Part shown: piece after piece, positions 1 through 7,499 of the stretch
How positions within the stretch are numbered: position 1 is the first letter of the stretch
Layout: the number at the start of each line of letters is the position of its first letter
Assembly (NCBI RefSeq): GCF_014204865.1
Contig: NZ_JACHMG010000001.1
Location: 3,560,501-3,624,500, forward strand
Length of the DNA: 64,000 bases
DNA from: Amycolatopsis jiangsuensis
GTDB taxonomy: Bacteria; Actinomycetota; Actinomycetes; Mycobacteriales; Pseudonocardiaceae
Reading direction: 5' to 3'
The notes under the pieces: model-generated
The model's input: only the letters and a program-made list of their open reading frames with translations
The model's database searches: none
Told to the model about the DNA's origin: nothing
Program-made: the position numbers and the translations under genes

Positions 1-379
1 GGTCGATCCACCGTTTGCCCTCGTGCAGTGCCGTGATCACCGACGTGATGTGCACGGGCTCGGCGGATTTGCTGACGAAACCCTGTACCCCGAGTTTCAG
101 CGCTTTGCGCAGCACGCCCGGCCGCGCGTGCCGGGTCAGCATGAGGATCACCTGCTGCGGCCGGGTTCGACGGATCTCCGCCACTGCACCGAGACCGTCG
201 ACACCGGGCATCTCCAGGTCGATCACGAGCACGTCCGGCTCGTGCTCCAGGGTGGCGTGGATGGCCGAGGCACCGTCCTCAGCCTCGGCAAGCACGGTGA
301 TGTCGCCCTCCAGCGGCAGCAGGGAGGCAAGCGCCTTGCGCAGCAACGCTTCGTCGTCGGCGAGTACCACAGTGGTCAT
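1..379 (-). CDS. NarL/DesR-type response regulator, receiver part (cut by window edge)
   Basis: The visible 126 residues are a CheY-like receiver domain. The acidic pocket is at D8/D9, the likely phospho-acceptor is D54 in the IDLEMPG motif, the switch threonine is T82 and the conserved lysine is K104. The C-terminal DNA-binding domain, expected to be a LuxR-type helix-turn-helix, lies outside the window. The ATG overlaps the stop of the upstream sensor kinase by four bases (ATGA on the minus strand), so the two are translationally coupled and almost certainly form a cognate two-component pair. DesR-type regulators often respond to membrane or envelope conditions, but the stimulus cannot be read here. 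Confidence 0.9.
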   Translation of the reverse strand, partial: MTTVVLADDEALLRKALASLLPLEGDITVLAEAEDGASAIHATLEHEPDVLVIDLEMPGVDGLGAVAEIRRTRPQQVILMLTRHARPGVLRKALKLGVQGFVSKSAEPVHITSVITALHEGKRWID

Positions 380-1545
380 CGGCTGCCCTCCCCTGCGGAC
401 ATCGCCGGTACGGCGTCCTGGCGGACCCGCGGGAACCCGGCAGCGGTCAGGAACCGGCCGGCATTCTGCTCCACCTTCAGTTCTCCTCCGTTGTCCACCA
501 GCCGTTGCCGGAGCGTGGAAAGCCCTCGCAAGCCCGGGGCCGGTCCGTCCTCGGCACCGTCGTTCACGATGGAAATCCCCGATTCCGAGAGCACGATGTG
601 TACCTGCCGCGCCTGCGCGTGCCGCAGGATGTTGGTCGTCGTCTCCCGCAGGACCTGGCCGAGCAGCTCGCCCACACCGGGGTCGGCCTCGGCTTCGCGG
701 ACGACGCGCACGTGGATGCTCGCGGCCTCGAAGAGATTCTTCGCGTTCTCCAGCTCGGTGGACAGATTCAGCCGTCGTTGCGCGTAGGCGAGTTCCTTGG
801 TCTGGGTGATCGTGTCGGCAACCAGGGTGTGCACCTCCCGCAGTTCCTCCTGTACTCGGTCGAGGTCCCGGTGCAGCAGCTTCTCCGCGAGCGTGATCTT
901 CAGCTTCACCACGTGCAGCGTGTGGCCCTGGATATCGTGCAGGTCCCCGGCGAAGCGCATCCGTTCCTGCATCACCGCCAGCTCCGCCGCCCGTTCGCGG
1001 GCCTGGTCCAGTTCCTGGACCAGGTCGTAGAACTTCTTGCTGCCGAACATCAGCGCCGCCACCAGCGCGGCGACCCCGGTGGGCACGACGACGAACTCGG
1101 CCAGCAGGGTGGCGGGCTTGTCCGGTGCGGTGACATAACGCAGCGCACCCACCGCGGAGACGTAGCAGACCATGCCCACCGCCATCAGGCCACGGTGCCG
1201 CGGCAGCTCGGGGATGAGCAGCGAGCCGGCGATTGTCAGGCCGTAGAACGCCGTGGGCGCGCCCATCGCCAGCGCGCCCACCGGCCACACCGCCGCCGTG
1301 ATCGCGAGACAGGCCCACGAACCGCGCGAGACGTGGCCGCTCGACCACAGCACGAAAATCGCGAGCCCGGCCACCACTCCGATCGACAGCACCACGGCAT
1401 GCCACCAGGCTTTGCTTTCGAGCACTACCAGGAGGATCCCGACCGCGCCCAGCGGCGGGACAAGGGTGCGGATGTTGATCTTGCGCAGCCGTTCCTGCGT
1501 TGCGTCGCGAGGTTTGACGCCCGCGCGAGGTGGGCTGGGGTGCAT
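376..1545 (-). CDS. DesK-type sensor histidine kinase
   Basis: This is a membrane sensor kinase of about 389 residues. The N-terminal half has several hydrophobic segments. It is followed by a short coiled-coil-like linker and a HisKA_3 dimerisation domain with the motif GDLHDIQGH, whose histidine (about residue 203) is the expected phosphorylation site. The C-terminal HATPase domain has a recognisable N-box (TTNILRHA) and a late glycine-rich GLRGLSTLRQRL stretch. I chose the ATG at 1545 because GGAGAG lies at a suitable distance upstream; an in-frame ATG at 1587 is possible. It phosphorylates the response regulator that follows with a four-base overlap. Confidence 0.92.
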   Translation of the reverse strand: MHPSPPRAGVKPRDATQERLRKINIRTLVPPLGAVGILLVVLESKAWWHAVVLSIGVVAGLAIFVLWSSGHVSRGSWACLAITAAVWPVGALAMGAPTAFYGLTIAGSLLIPELPRHRGLMAVGMVCYVSAVGALRYVTAPDKPATLLAEFVVVPTGVAALVAALMFGSKKFYDLVQELDQARERAAELAVMQERMRFAGDLHDIQGHTLHVVKLKITLAEKLLHRDLDRVQEELREVHTLVADTITQTKELAYAQRRLNLSTELENAKNLFEAASIHVRVVREAEADPGVGELLGQVLRETTTNILRHAQARQVHIVLSESGISIVNDGAEDGPAPGLRGLSTLRQRLVDNGGELKVEQNAGRFLTAAGFPRVRQDAVPAMSAGEGSR

Positions 1546-1622
1546 GGCTGGCTCTCCGTGATCGGGCGGCGGACTCCGCCCCAGCATTCCTCAGCTGTCG
1601 CCGCACCACCAGTGACACCGCG

Positions 1623-2276
1623 TCATGGCTTGCCCCGCTCCGCTGTGGACAACGACACTGTCACCCGGGGCAGGAGGAATCCCACGAGCGGGCCGAGGCA
1701 CACCGCGATCAGCACGGTGCCGAAGCCCACCGTTCCCCCGAGCAGCCAGCCGGCCACCGCGACCACGACCTCGATCGCGGTGCGCACGACGGCGATCGGC
1801 TTGCCGGTGAGGCGGACGAGACCGGTCATCAACCCGTCTCGCGGGCCGGAACCGAACTGCGCGCCGAGGTAGAGCGCGTCGAAGAAGGCCAGCGCGACGA
1901 GCCCGCCGAGCAGGTAGCCGAGCTGGGCGGCGAACCCGTGCGGCTGCGGCAGCACCCGGGCCGTGGCGTCCGCGGAGAAGCCGACGAGGGCGACGTTCAG
2001 CACCGTGCCGAGTCCGGGCAGCTCTCGGATCGGTAGCCACGCGACGAGCACCGCCAGCGCGACCAGGTTCGTTGCCGAGCCGAACGACAGGTGCGTGCTC
2101 CGGGCGATCCCTTCGGTGAGCACGTTCCAGCTCGCCGCACCGAGCCCGGACCGCACGAGCAGCATCACCGACGCCCCGTAGCCGATCAGGCCGAGCAGCA
2201 GGTGCGAGATCCGGCGCGGCGTGCGCCCGGCACGCAGCTGCGCGAGCGGCCCGAGCCGCGCGATCGGAATGGTCAT
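1623..2276 (-). CDS. YczE/YyaS/YitT-family integral membrane protein
   Basis: A 217-residue, strongly hydrophobic protein with about five or six membrane-spanning segments. The pattern (SGLGAASWNVLTEG near the start, SGPRDGLMTGL in the middle) is typical of the YczE family of uncharacterised bacterial membrane proteins. It is transcribed divergently from a MocR regulator 61 bp away, an arrangement common in actinobacteria, which suggests the regulator controls it. The two-component genes follow 77 bases downstream on the same strand, so some readthrough is possible. The biochemical role of the family is unknown; export or membrane homeostasis is only a guess. Confidence 0.85.
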   Translation of the reverse strand: MTIPIARLGPLAQLRAGRTPRRISHLLLGLIGYGASVMLLVRSGLGAASWNVLTEGIARSTHLSFGSATNLVALAVLVAWLPIRELPGLGTVLNVALVGFSADATARVLPQPHGFAAQLGYLLGGLVALAFFDALYLGAQFGSGPRDGLMTGLVRLTGKPIAVVRTAIEVVVAVAGWLLGGTVGFGTVLIAVCLGPLVGFLLPRVTVSLSTAERGKP

Positions 2277-2294
2277 CTCGTCAGCCTCGCCGAA

Positions 2295-2321
2295 ATCTGG
2301 CTACCGATCCCAGGGCCAGAT
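2295..2321. promoter_or_regulatory. Inverted repeat between YczE and MocR genes
   Basis: ATCTGGC and GCCAGAT form 7-bp perfect arms with a 13-bp spacer containing the start of a second inner repeat (CCGATC/GATCGG). It sits in the 61-bp divergent spacer, the natural place for a MocR operator. No Shine-Dalgarno sequence precedes the MocR ATG at 2338, and CAATAC lies 7-12 bases upstream, so a leaderless transcript is possible. The operator assignment is inference from position and symmetry. Confidence 0.4.
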
Positions 2322-2337
2322 CGGCAATACTGGCCTC

Positions 2338-3726
2338 ATGTGGATCAGCGCGCACGCCGTGGCCCGGATGCTCGGTACCTGGCGAAACGGGCCGGGACCA
2401 GCGCATCAGCGGCTGTCCGACCGGCTGCGGCTGCTGGTCCTGGACGGACGCCTGCCGCTCGGCTCCGCGCTGCCCGGCGAGCGTGACCTGGCCACCGCAC
2501 TCGCGGCGAGCCGCACCACCGTGAGCACCGCGTACCGCACCTTGTCCGATCACGGCTACCTCGCCACCAGCCCGCGATCCCGAGCGACCGTGCGGCTTCC
2601 TGGACGGCGGACGGCGCGGCCGGCTCCTTCCCCGGACGGCACGATCGACTTGTCGGTGGCCGCGCCGCCGGCGCCGGTCGAGGTGCTGCACGCGGCGTAC
2701 GCGAGCGCGCTCGAGCAGCTGCCCCGGCATTTCGACCGCCACGGCTACGACCGGCACGGGACCACGGTGCTGCGCGAGGCCGTCGCCCGCGGGTACGAGC
2801 GCCGCGGCCTGCCCACCTCGCCCGGCCAGGTGCTGATCACCAACGGCGCCCAGCACGCGCTGGCCCTGCTGACCCGGGCCCTCGTCTCCCCGCGCGACCG
2901 GATCGTGGTCGACCATCCGACGTATCCGCACGCGATCCGGACGTTCGCCGAAGCCCGTGCCCGGCTGGTTCCGGTGGCGCTCACCGCGGACGGCTGGGAC
3001 CCCGGGCAGCTCCGGTCGGCGAGCCGCAACGCGGAACTGGCCTACCTCATTCCGGACTTCCACAACCCGACCGGCCAGTGCATGCCTTCGGCGGTACGCG
3101 AAGGGCTTTCCGCCGGCTGCCCGGTGATCGTGGACGAGACGATGACCGAACTCGCGCTGGACCAGCCCGTTCCGGAGCCGTTCGCCCGGTACGACCCGTC
3201 CGCGATCAGCATCGGCTCGGCCGCCAAGAGCATCTGGGGCGGGCTGCGGATCGGCTGGATTCGCGCGCGGCCGCCGATACTGGAGCGCGTCGCCCAGATC
3301 CGGTCCGGTCTCGACCTCGGCACTCCGGTCCTCGAACAGCTCGCCGCCGCGATCCTGCTGGACGAGCCGGACCGCCATCAGTCCGGGAAGCTCGAGAAAC
3401 TGCGTGCACAGCGGGACATACTCCGCACCGCGCTCGCCGAACACCTGCCGCAGCTCGCCGTGCCCCGGCCACCCGGCGGGCTCGCCCTGTGGACGACGTT
3501 TCCGAAGCCGATCAGTTCACGGCTGGCCGCGCTCGCCCCCGAATACGGTGTGACCATCGCTGCCGGGCCGAGATTCGGCATCGGCGGCGCGTTCGAACGC
3601 AACCTCCGGCTGCCTTACACGCTTCAGCCCGATCTGCTGACCGAGGCAGTCCAGCGGCTCGCTCGCGCACACGAAGCGGTGACGCGTGGAGAGACCGGGC
3701 ACCACGAACCAGCCTCCGTCGCGTAG
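2338..3726 (+). CDS. MocR/PdxR-type GntR regulator with aminotransferase domain
   Basis: A 462-residue protein. The N-terminal winged helix of the GntR family (GERDLATALAASRTTVSTAYRTL, roughly residues 35-80) is fused to a fold-type I aminotransferase domain. The PLP-binding lysine is in the SAAKSIWGGLRIGW segment (about residue 300), and YLIPDFHNPTG is the usual cofactor-binding strand. Such regulators bind PLP or an amino compound and act on a divergent promoter. Known targets in the class include pyridoxal synthesis and gabT-like genes, but here the neighbour is a YczE membrane protein. The start at 2338 is the first one compatible with the winged helix; it lacks a clear ribosome-binding site. 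Confidence 0.9.
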   Translation: MWISAHAVARMLGTWRNGPGPAHQRLSDRLRLLVLDGRLPLGSALPGERDLATALAASRTTVSTAYRTLSDHGYLATSPRSRATVRLPGRRTARPAPSPDGTIDLSVAAPPAPVEVLHAAYASALEQLPRHFDRHGYDRHGTTVLREAVARGYERRGLPTSPGQVLITNGAQHALALLTRALVSPRDRIVVDHPTYPHAIRTFAEARARLVPVALTADGWDPGQLRSASRNAELAYLIPDFHNPTGQCMPSAVREGLSAGCPVIVDETMTELALDQPVPEPFARYDPSAISIGSAAKSIWGGLRIGWIRARPPILERVAQIRSGLDLGTPVLEQLAAAILLDEPDRHQSGKLEKLRAQRDILRTALAEHLPQLAVPRPPGGLALWTTFPKPISSRLAALAPEYGVTIAAGPRFGIGGAFERNLRLPYTLQPDLLTEAVQRLARAHEAVTRGETGHHEPASVA

Positions 3727-3729
3727 CGC

Positions 3730-4275
3730 TCACCTGCGTGGGCTGATCCCGTCCACGGCAAGCGCGAGCAACCGTCGTGCCGCCGATGGATCGTCCTCGG
3801 TTGCGAGCACGAAGCCGGCGACCAGCGTCAGCAACTCCTTGGCAGTCACCTCCGGCGCCACCACGCCCTCGCGCACTGCACGCGACAGCAGCGGCTCGGT
3901 GGCCTCGGTCAGCTTCGTCGCACAACCGTCGTCCGCAGCGGAGCCATGATCGGGCAGCAACGCCTTCGCCATCCCTCGCGCCTCCGCCTCGTAGACGGTG
4001 ATCAGTCCCAGCCACTCGAGCAACGCGGTCCGCGCGTCCGCCACGTCGGTCAGCTCACCGGCGCGGGCGCACAACGCGTCGATGCGGTCGCGGAAAACGG
4101 CCTCCAGCAACGCTTGCCGGCCAGGGAAGTGCCGCCGCACCGTGCCCGACCCGACCCCGGCCACCCGGGCGACGCGTTCCAGCGAGATCTCCGCACCGTG
4201 AGCGGCGACCTCACGCTCGGCCACGGCGAGGATCCGCGCCTGGTTCCGCAGAGCGTCCGCACGACGACCGGCCAT
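3730..4275 (-). CDS. TetR-family transcriptional repressor
   Basis: A 181-residue regulator. The N-terminal TetR helix-turn-helix (residues about 10-55) is clear, with the sequence ISLERVARVAGVGSGTVRRHF, and is followed by an all-helical ligand-binding domain with TetR_C SbtR-like character (LEWLGLITVYEAEARGMAKALL). It is divergent from the NmrA-family gene. Two near-identical 21-bp palindromes lie between them, so it very probably represses both itself and the NmrA gene. The stop lies three bases from the end of the convergent MocR gene. The ligand is not predictable. Confidence 0.92.
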   Translation of the reverse strand: MAGRRADALRNQARILAVAEREVAAHGAEISLERVARVAGVGSGTVRRHFPGRQALLEAVFRDRIDALCARAGELTDVADARTALLEWLGLITVYEAEARGMAKALLPDHGSAADDGCATKLTEATEPLLSRAVREGVVAPEVTAKELLTLVAGFVLATEDDPSAARRLLALAVDGISPRR

Positions 4276-4288
4276 GCCACACCTCCAT

Positions 4289-4309
4289 AAACGGCGGGGG
4301 CCGCCATTT
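4289..4309. promoter_or_regulatory. TetR operator copy 1
   Basis: A 21-bp palindrome with arms AAACGGCGG and CCGCCATTT around a GGG core; eight of nine arm positions are symmetric. It lies 13 bp upstream of the TetR start. The matching copy at 4331-4351 has its centre exactly 42 bp away, about four helical turns, so two bound dimers would sit on the same face of the DNA. Confidence 0.75.
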
Positions 4310-4330
4310 CAGGTGTACGGTAGCAGACGT

Positions 4331-4351
4331 AAGTGGCGGACCCCGCCGTTT
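4331..4351. promoter_or_regulatory. TetR operator copy 2
   Basis: The arms AAGTGGCGG and CCGCCGTTT surround an ACC core, sharing the consensus AAAYGGCGG-N3-CCGCCRTTT with copy 1. The site ends 22 bp before the NmrA-gene start, just ahead of its AAGGAG ribosome-binding site, so occupancy would block that promoter. Together the two copies also form 12-bp inverted arms (TAAACGGCGGGG / CCCCGCCGTTTA). Confidence 0.75.
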
Positions 4352-4373
4352 AACCTCCTGTAAGGAGCTCACG

Positions 4374-5279
4374 ATGTCCGACTCCGCACCCGTTCTGGTC
4401 ACCGGCGCCACCGGCAAACAGGGCGGCGCCACCCTTCGCGCCCTGCGTGAGGCCGATGTGCCGGTCCGCGCGCTGGTCCGAGATCCGGCGAGCGACCGAG
4501 CCCGCGCCGTCGCGGCCCTCGGCGCCGAGCTGGTCACCGGCGACCTGCTCGACCTCGATTCGGTCCGCCGGGCAGCCGAGGGCGTCCGCGGCGTCTTCTC
4601 CGTGCAGATGCCCGATCTTCACGACCCCGAGGGCGATTCCGAATGGGTCCAAGGACGCAACCTGATCGACGCCGCCCGCGCCGCGGGGGTGCGGCAGTTC
4701 GTGCACACGTCGGTGTCCGGCGCCGGCGAGCACCGCGAGGCACCCGGCTGGACGGAAGGCCGCTGGGCGGCCATGGAGGACTACTACGAGACGAAGACAG
4801 CGCTCCAGGACCGGGTCCGGGAGGCCGGATTCGAGCACTGGACGCTGCTCAAGCCGGCGTTCTTCATGGAGAATCTCCTGCCACCGTCACCGCTGCTCCC
4901 GCGCGGTCCCGAGGGCGGCATCCTGACCATCATCAACCCGCACATCGAGCTGCCGTTCATCGCCGTCGCCGACATCGGTACCGCTGCCGCCGCGGCCTTC
5001 GCTTCGCCGGAGCGGTTCGACCGGGTCGAACTCGATCTTGCCGGAGAGCTGCTTCCGATGACCCGCGTCGCCGAGGTGCTCTCGGAGGCTTTCGGAGTTC
5101 CGCTGACCGCACCGGATCTGACGCCGGAAGAAGCCCTCGCCGCCGGAATGCCGGAAATGGGGCTCGCGTACGCGTGGCACAACGAAGTCGGCCAACCTGC
5201 CCGTCCGGCGCACGCCCGGGCGTTCGGCCTGCCGCTCACCGGCTTCGCCGAGTGGGCGGAAGCAAACGTGCGCCGATAG
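4374..5279 (+). CDS. NmrA-like NAD(P)-binding protein
   Basis: A 301-residue atypical short-chain dehydrogenase of the NmrA/HSCARG group. The N-terminal glycine motif is VTGATGKQGGATLRAL (residues about 8-23); the family reads the NADP(H)/NADP balance or acts as an NADPH-dependent reductase. The AAGGAG ribosome-binding site precedes the ATG at good spacing. The gene is divergent from a TetR gene, with two palindromic operators between them. TetR/NmrA pairs are usually local stress or xenobiotic responses, but no substrate can be named from sequence. Confidence 0.9.
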   Translation: MSDSAPVLVTGATGKQGGATLRALREADVPVRALVRDPASDRARAVAALGAELVTGDLLDLDSVRRAAEGVRGVFSVQMPDLHDPEGDSEWVQGRNLIDAARAAGVRQFVHTSVSGAGEHREAPGWTEGRWAAMEDYYETKTALQDRVREAGFEHWTLLKPAFFMENLLPPSPLLPRGPEGGILTIINPHIELPFIAVADIGTAAAAAFASPERFDRVELDLAGELLPMTRVAEVLSEAFGVPLTAPDLTPEEALAAGMPEMGLAYAWHNEVGQPARPAHARAFGLPLTGFAEWAEANVRR

Positions 5280-5345
5280 CCCTGAAAACGCGGACGTGGT
5301 CAGGGTGGTGCAGGCTGCCCGGTCTGCACGCTATGGATCACCGCG

Positions 5346-5891
5346 TCACTGAGCGCGCCGTGAATGCACCAGCCGGGTGTACTCGGCCAGCAACGCGGCC
5401 AGGTCGGAATCCGTGCCTTCGGCGAGCAGTTGCTGGTGGCCCACCAGCATTGCCAGCCCCAGCGAGGTGAGAGTGCGGGCCAGCGCACGGTCGCCGATCA
5501 GGCCACGCACCGCCCGGCCGACCGTGCGCACCCGGGCGTCGTCCACGCGTTTCTGCGCGGCCCGCACGGTTTCGTCGTTCATCGACCACGCCCGGATCGC
5601 CGCCTCGGCTTCGTGCGGCAACCCGAGCGTCAATTCCATCAACGCGGCGAAATCGGCGACCGGACCGGCGCTGCCGAAATGTCCGGCGGCGAGGATCCGG
5701 ACCTGCCGCTGCGCCCAGAATTCCAGCAAGCTGTCCACGAATCCGGGCCAGCCGCCGAAGTGGTGGTAGAACGAACCACTGGTCACGCCGAGGTCGCGGC
5801 ACAACCGGCCGACGGTGAGCCCGGCGAACCCGTCGGCAGCCAGCACGGCCAGCGCCGTGTCGAAGTACTGCTGCTTCGTGACCGACGGCAT
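5346..5891 (-). CDS. TetR-family regulator of the acyl-CoA ligase operon
   Basis: A 181-residue protein. The N-terminal helix-turn-helix runs through FAGLTVGRLCRDLGVTSGSFYHHF, and the C-terminal half is helical. Its ATG overlaps the stop of the acyl-CoA ligase by one base (TGATG), so the two are co-translated. A perfect 11-bp-arm palindrome upstream of the ligase is the likely operator, which makes this an autoregulated operon. By analogy with FadR/PsrA-type TetR proteins the ligand could be an acyl-CoA produced by the neighbouring enzyme; that is inference. Confidence 0.92.
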   Translation of the reverse strand: MPSVTKQQYFDTALAVLAADGFAGLTVGRLCRDLGVTSGSFYHHFGGWPGFVDSLLEFWAQRQVRILAAGHFGSAGPVADFAALMELTLGLPHEAEAAIRAWSMNDETVRAAQKRVDDARVRTVGRAVRGLIGDRALARTLTSLGLAMLVGHQQLLAEGTDSDLAALLAEYTRLVHSRRAQ

Positions 5892-7432
5892 CAGATTCCC
5901 CGGCTGCGGTCCTGCCAGTACGGTTCCCGCAGCGTCCGCTTGAGGATCTTGCCGGTGGCGTTGCGCGGCAAGGCTTCCCGCACGTCCACCGTGCGCGGGC
6001 ACTTGTAGTGCGCCAGCCGCTCGCGGCAGTACGCGATCAGCTCGTCCGCATCGACCCGCTCCCCCGGCGACGCCGCGACGACCGCCTTGACCTGCTCACC
6101 CCAGCGATCGTCGGGCACACCGATCACGGCCACCTCAGCCACCCCGGGGAACTCCGCCACGACCCGTTCCACCTCGGGCGAGTACACGTTCTCGCCACCG
6201 GTGATGATCATGTCCTTGACCCGGTCGGACAGGAAGAGGAACCCGCCCTCGTCGAGGTGCCCGACGTCGCCGGTGCGCACCCAGCCGTCCACGACCGTCT
6301 CCGCGGTCGCCTCCGGTTTGCCGAGGTACCCGGCCATCCGCTGGCCGGTGCGGATCCACACCTCACCGGTCGCGTCCGGCCCGGCGATCCGGAGTTCCAC
6401 CCCGGGCACCGGCGTGCCCGCGGACGCCAGGCGCTCCGGGTGCGCGGCGTCGCGATGCGCCTCCGGGTCCAAAGTGGTCACTGCGCCGGACAGCTCGGTC
6501 ATGCCGTACACCTGCACGAACTTCGTGTCCGGCCACGCAGTCAGCGCTGTGCGCAGCACCGGCAACGGCATCGGTGAAGCCCCGTAACCGAGGTACTTGA
6601 TGCGGGCGAACGCGGCGACCGCCTGTTCCCCCGCCTGCACCACGGCAGCGACGACAGCGGGCACCAGGAAGGCGTGCGTGGCGCCCGCGGCGAGCGCGCC
6701 GAACAACGACGGCGCGTCCGGCTCGCGGGTCATGATCGTCGGCTCACCGGAGAGGAAACCGAGGATCGCGTAACAGCTTCCGCCGACGTGGAACAGCGGC
6801 ATGGCAACCAGATTGCGGTCTCCCGGCCCCAGCGGGAACGCGGTGCCCACCGCCGTTCCGTGCGCGAGCACGCTTCGATGTGTGAGAACGGCACCCTTGG
6901 GAAATCCCGTGGTACCACTCGTGTATAGGACGAGCACGCCGTCGTCTTCGTCTACTTCGGACTCTTCGGTACGCGGCTGCGAGCCGGCCACCAGCGCCTC
7001 GAACTCGTCGTCCTCCCCACCGACCACGACCACCTCGCGGACCGCGGGAAGCCGGTCTCGAATGCTCGCCACGACCGGCAACAGCTCGGCACCGGCGAAC
7101 ACGATCTGCGCGCCGGAATCGTTGAGCACGTAGACCAGTTCGTCGGCCGACAGCCGCCAGTTGACGATCGCGGTGGCCGCACCCAGCCCGGCGGCCGCGA
7201 AGGTGACCTCCACACCGGCCGGGTGGTTCTTGTCCACGAACGCGACCCGGTCGCCGCGCCCGATACCCGCTCCGGCGAGCGCCGCGGACAGCCGCCGCAC
7301 GCGTTCGTCGAACTCTGCCCAGGTGCGCGTGCGATCGCCGAAGACGAGCGCCGGATCGTCCCCACGCTGCTCGGCCCACTGCGAAAGGAGCTCGCCGAGC
7401 AAACGGAATCGGGGACGGACGTCTGCGGACAT
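5891..7432 (-). CDS. AMP-dependent acyl-CoA synthetase (FadD-like)
   Basis: A 513-residue ANL-superfamily ligase that activates a carboxylic acid as acyl-AMP and then acyl-CoA. The P-loop VLYTSGTTGFPKGAV is near residue 165. The A5-type motif YGMTELSG, the GWVRTGDVGHLDEGGF hinge region, DRVKDMIITGGENVYSPEVE and the C-terminal catalytic lysine in NATGKILKRTLR are all intact. I placed the start at 7432 (GAAGGGA ribosome-binding site); an ATG at 7534 would add 34 unlikely residues and overlap the upstream gene. Chain-length specificity cannot be read; medium- or long-chain fatty acids are plausible. Confidence 0.92.
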   Translation of the reverse strand: MSADVRPRFRLLGELLSQWAEQRGDDPALVFGDRTRTWAEFDERVRRLSAALAGAGIGRGDRVAFVDKNHPAGVEVTFAAAGLGAATAIVNWRLSADELVYVLNDSGAQIVFAGAELLPVVASIRDRLPAVREVVVVGGEDDEFEALVAGSQPRTEESEVDEDDGVLVLYTSGTTGFPKGAVLTHRSVLAHGTAVGTAFPLGPGDRNLVAMPLFHVGGSCYAILGFLSGEPTIMTREPDAPSLFGALAAGATHAFLVPAVVAAVVQAGEQAVAAFARIKYLGYGASPMPLPVLRTALTAWPDTKFVQVYGMTELSGAVTTLDPEAHRDAAHPERLASAGTPVPGVELRIAGPDATGEVWIRTGQRMAGYLGKPEATAETVVDGWVRTGDVGHLDEGGFLFLSDRVKDMIITGGENVYSPEVERVVAEFPGVAEVAVIGVPDDRWGEQVKAVVAASPGERVDADELIAYCRERLAHYKCPRTVDVREALPRNATGKILKRTLREPYWQDRSRGI

Positions 7433-7457
7433 GCTGAAGTCCCTTCGGCCGGCACTG

Positions 7458-7481
7458 GCACCATAGAGGGCTCTATGGTGC
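7458..7481. promoter_or_regulatory. Perfect palindrome upstream of acyl-CoA ligase (TetR operator)
   Basis: The arms GCACCATAGAG and CTCTATGGTGC are perfectly complementary over 11 bp with a two-base GG spacer. The site sits 26 bp upstream of the ligase start, in the 67-bp gap after the iniC-like gene. Position, size and symmetry fit the operator of the TetR protein encoded at the end of this operon. Confidence 0.7.
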
Positions 7482-7499
7482 GTCGGCCGACCGTCGCCG

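Noticed and set aside
505-1872. 455-codon plus-strand frame over the sensor kinase
   Set aside because: It is antisense to the clear DesK-type kinase and lacks any recognisable motif.
5280-5305. CCCTGA/TCAGGG hairpin between the convergent NmrA and TetR genes
   Set aside because: The 6-bp stem with a 14-nt loop is too weak to call a terminator.
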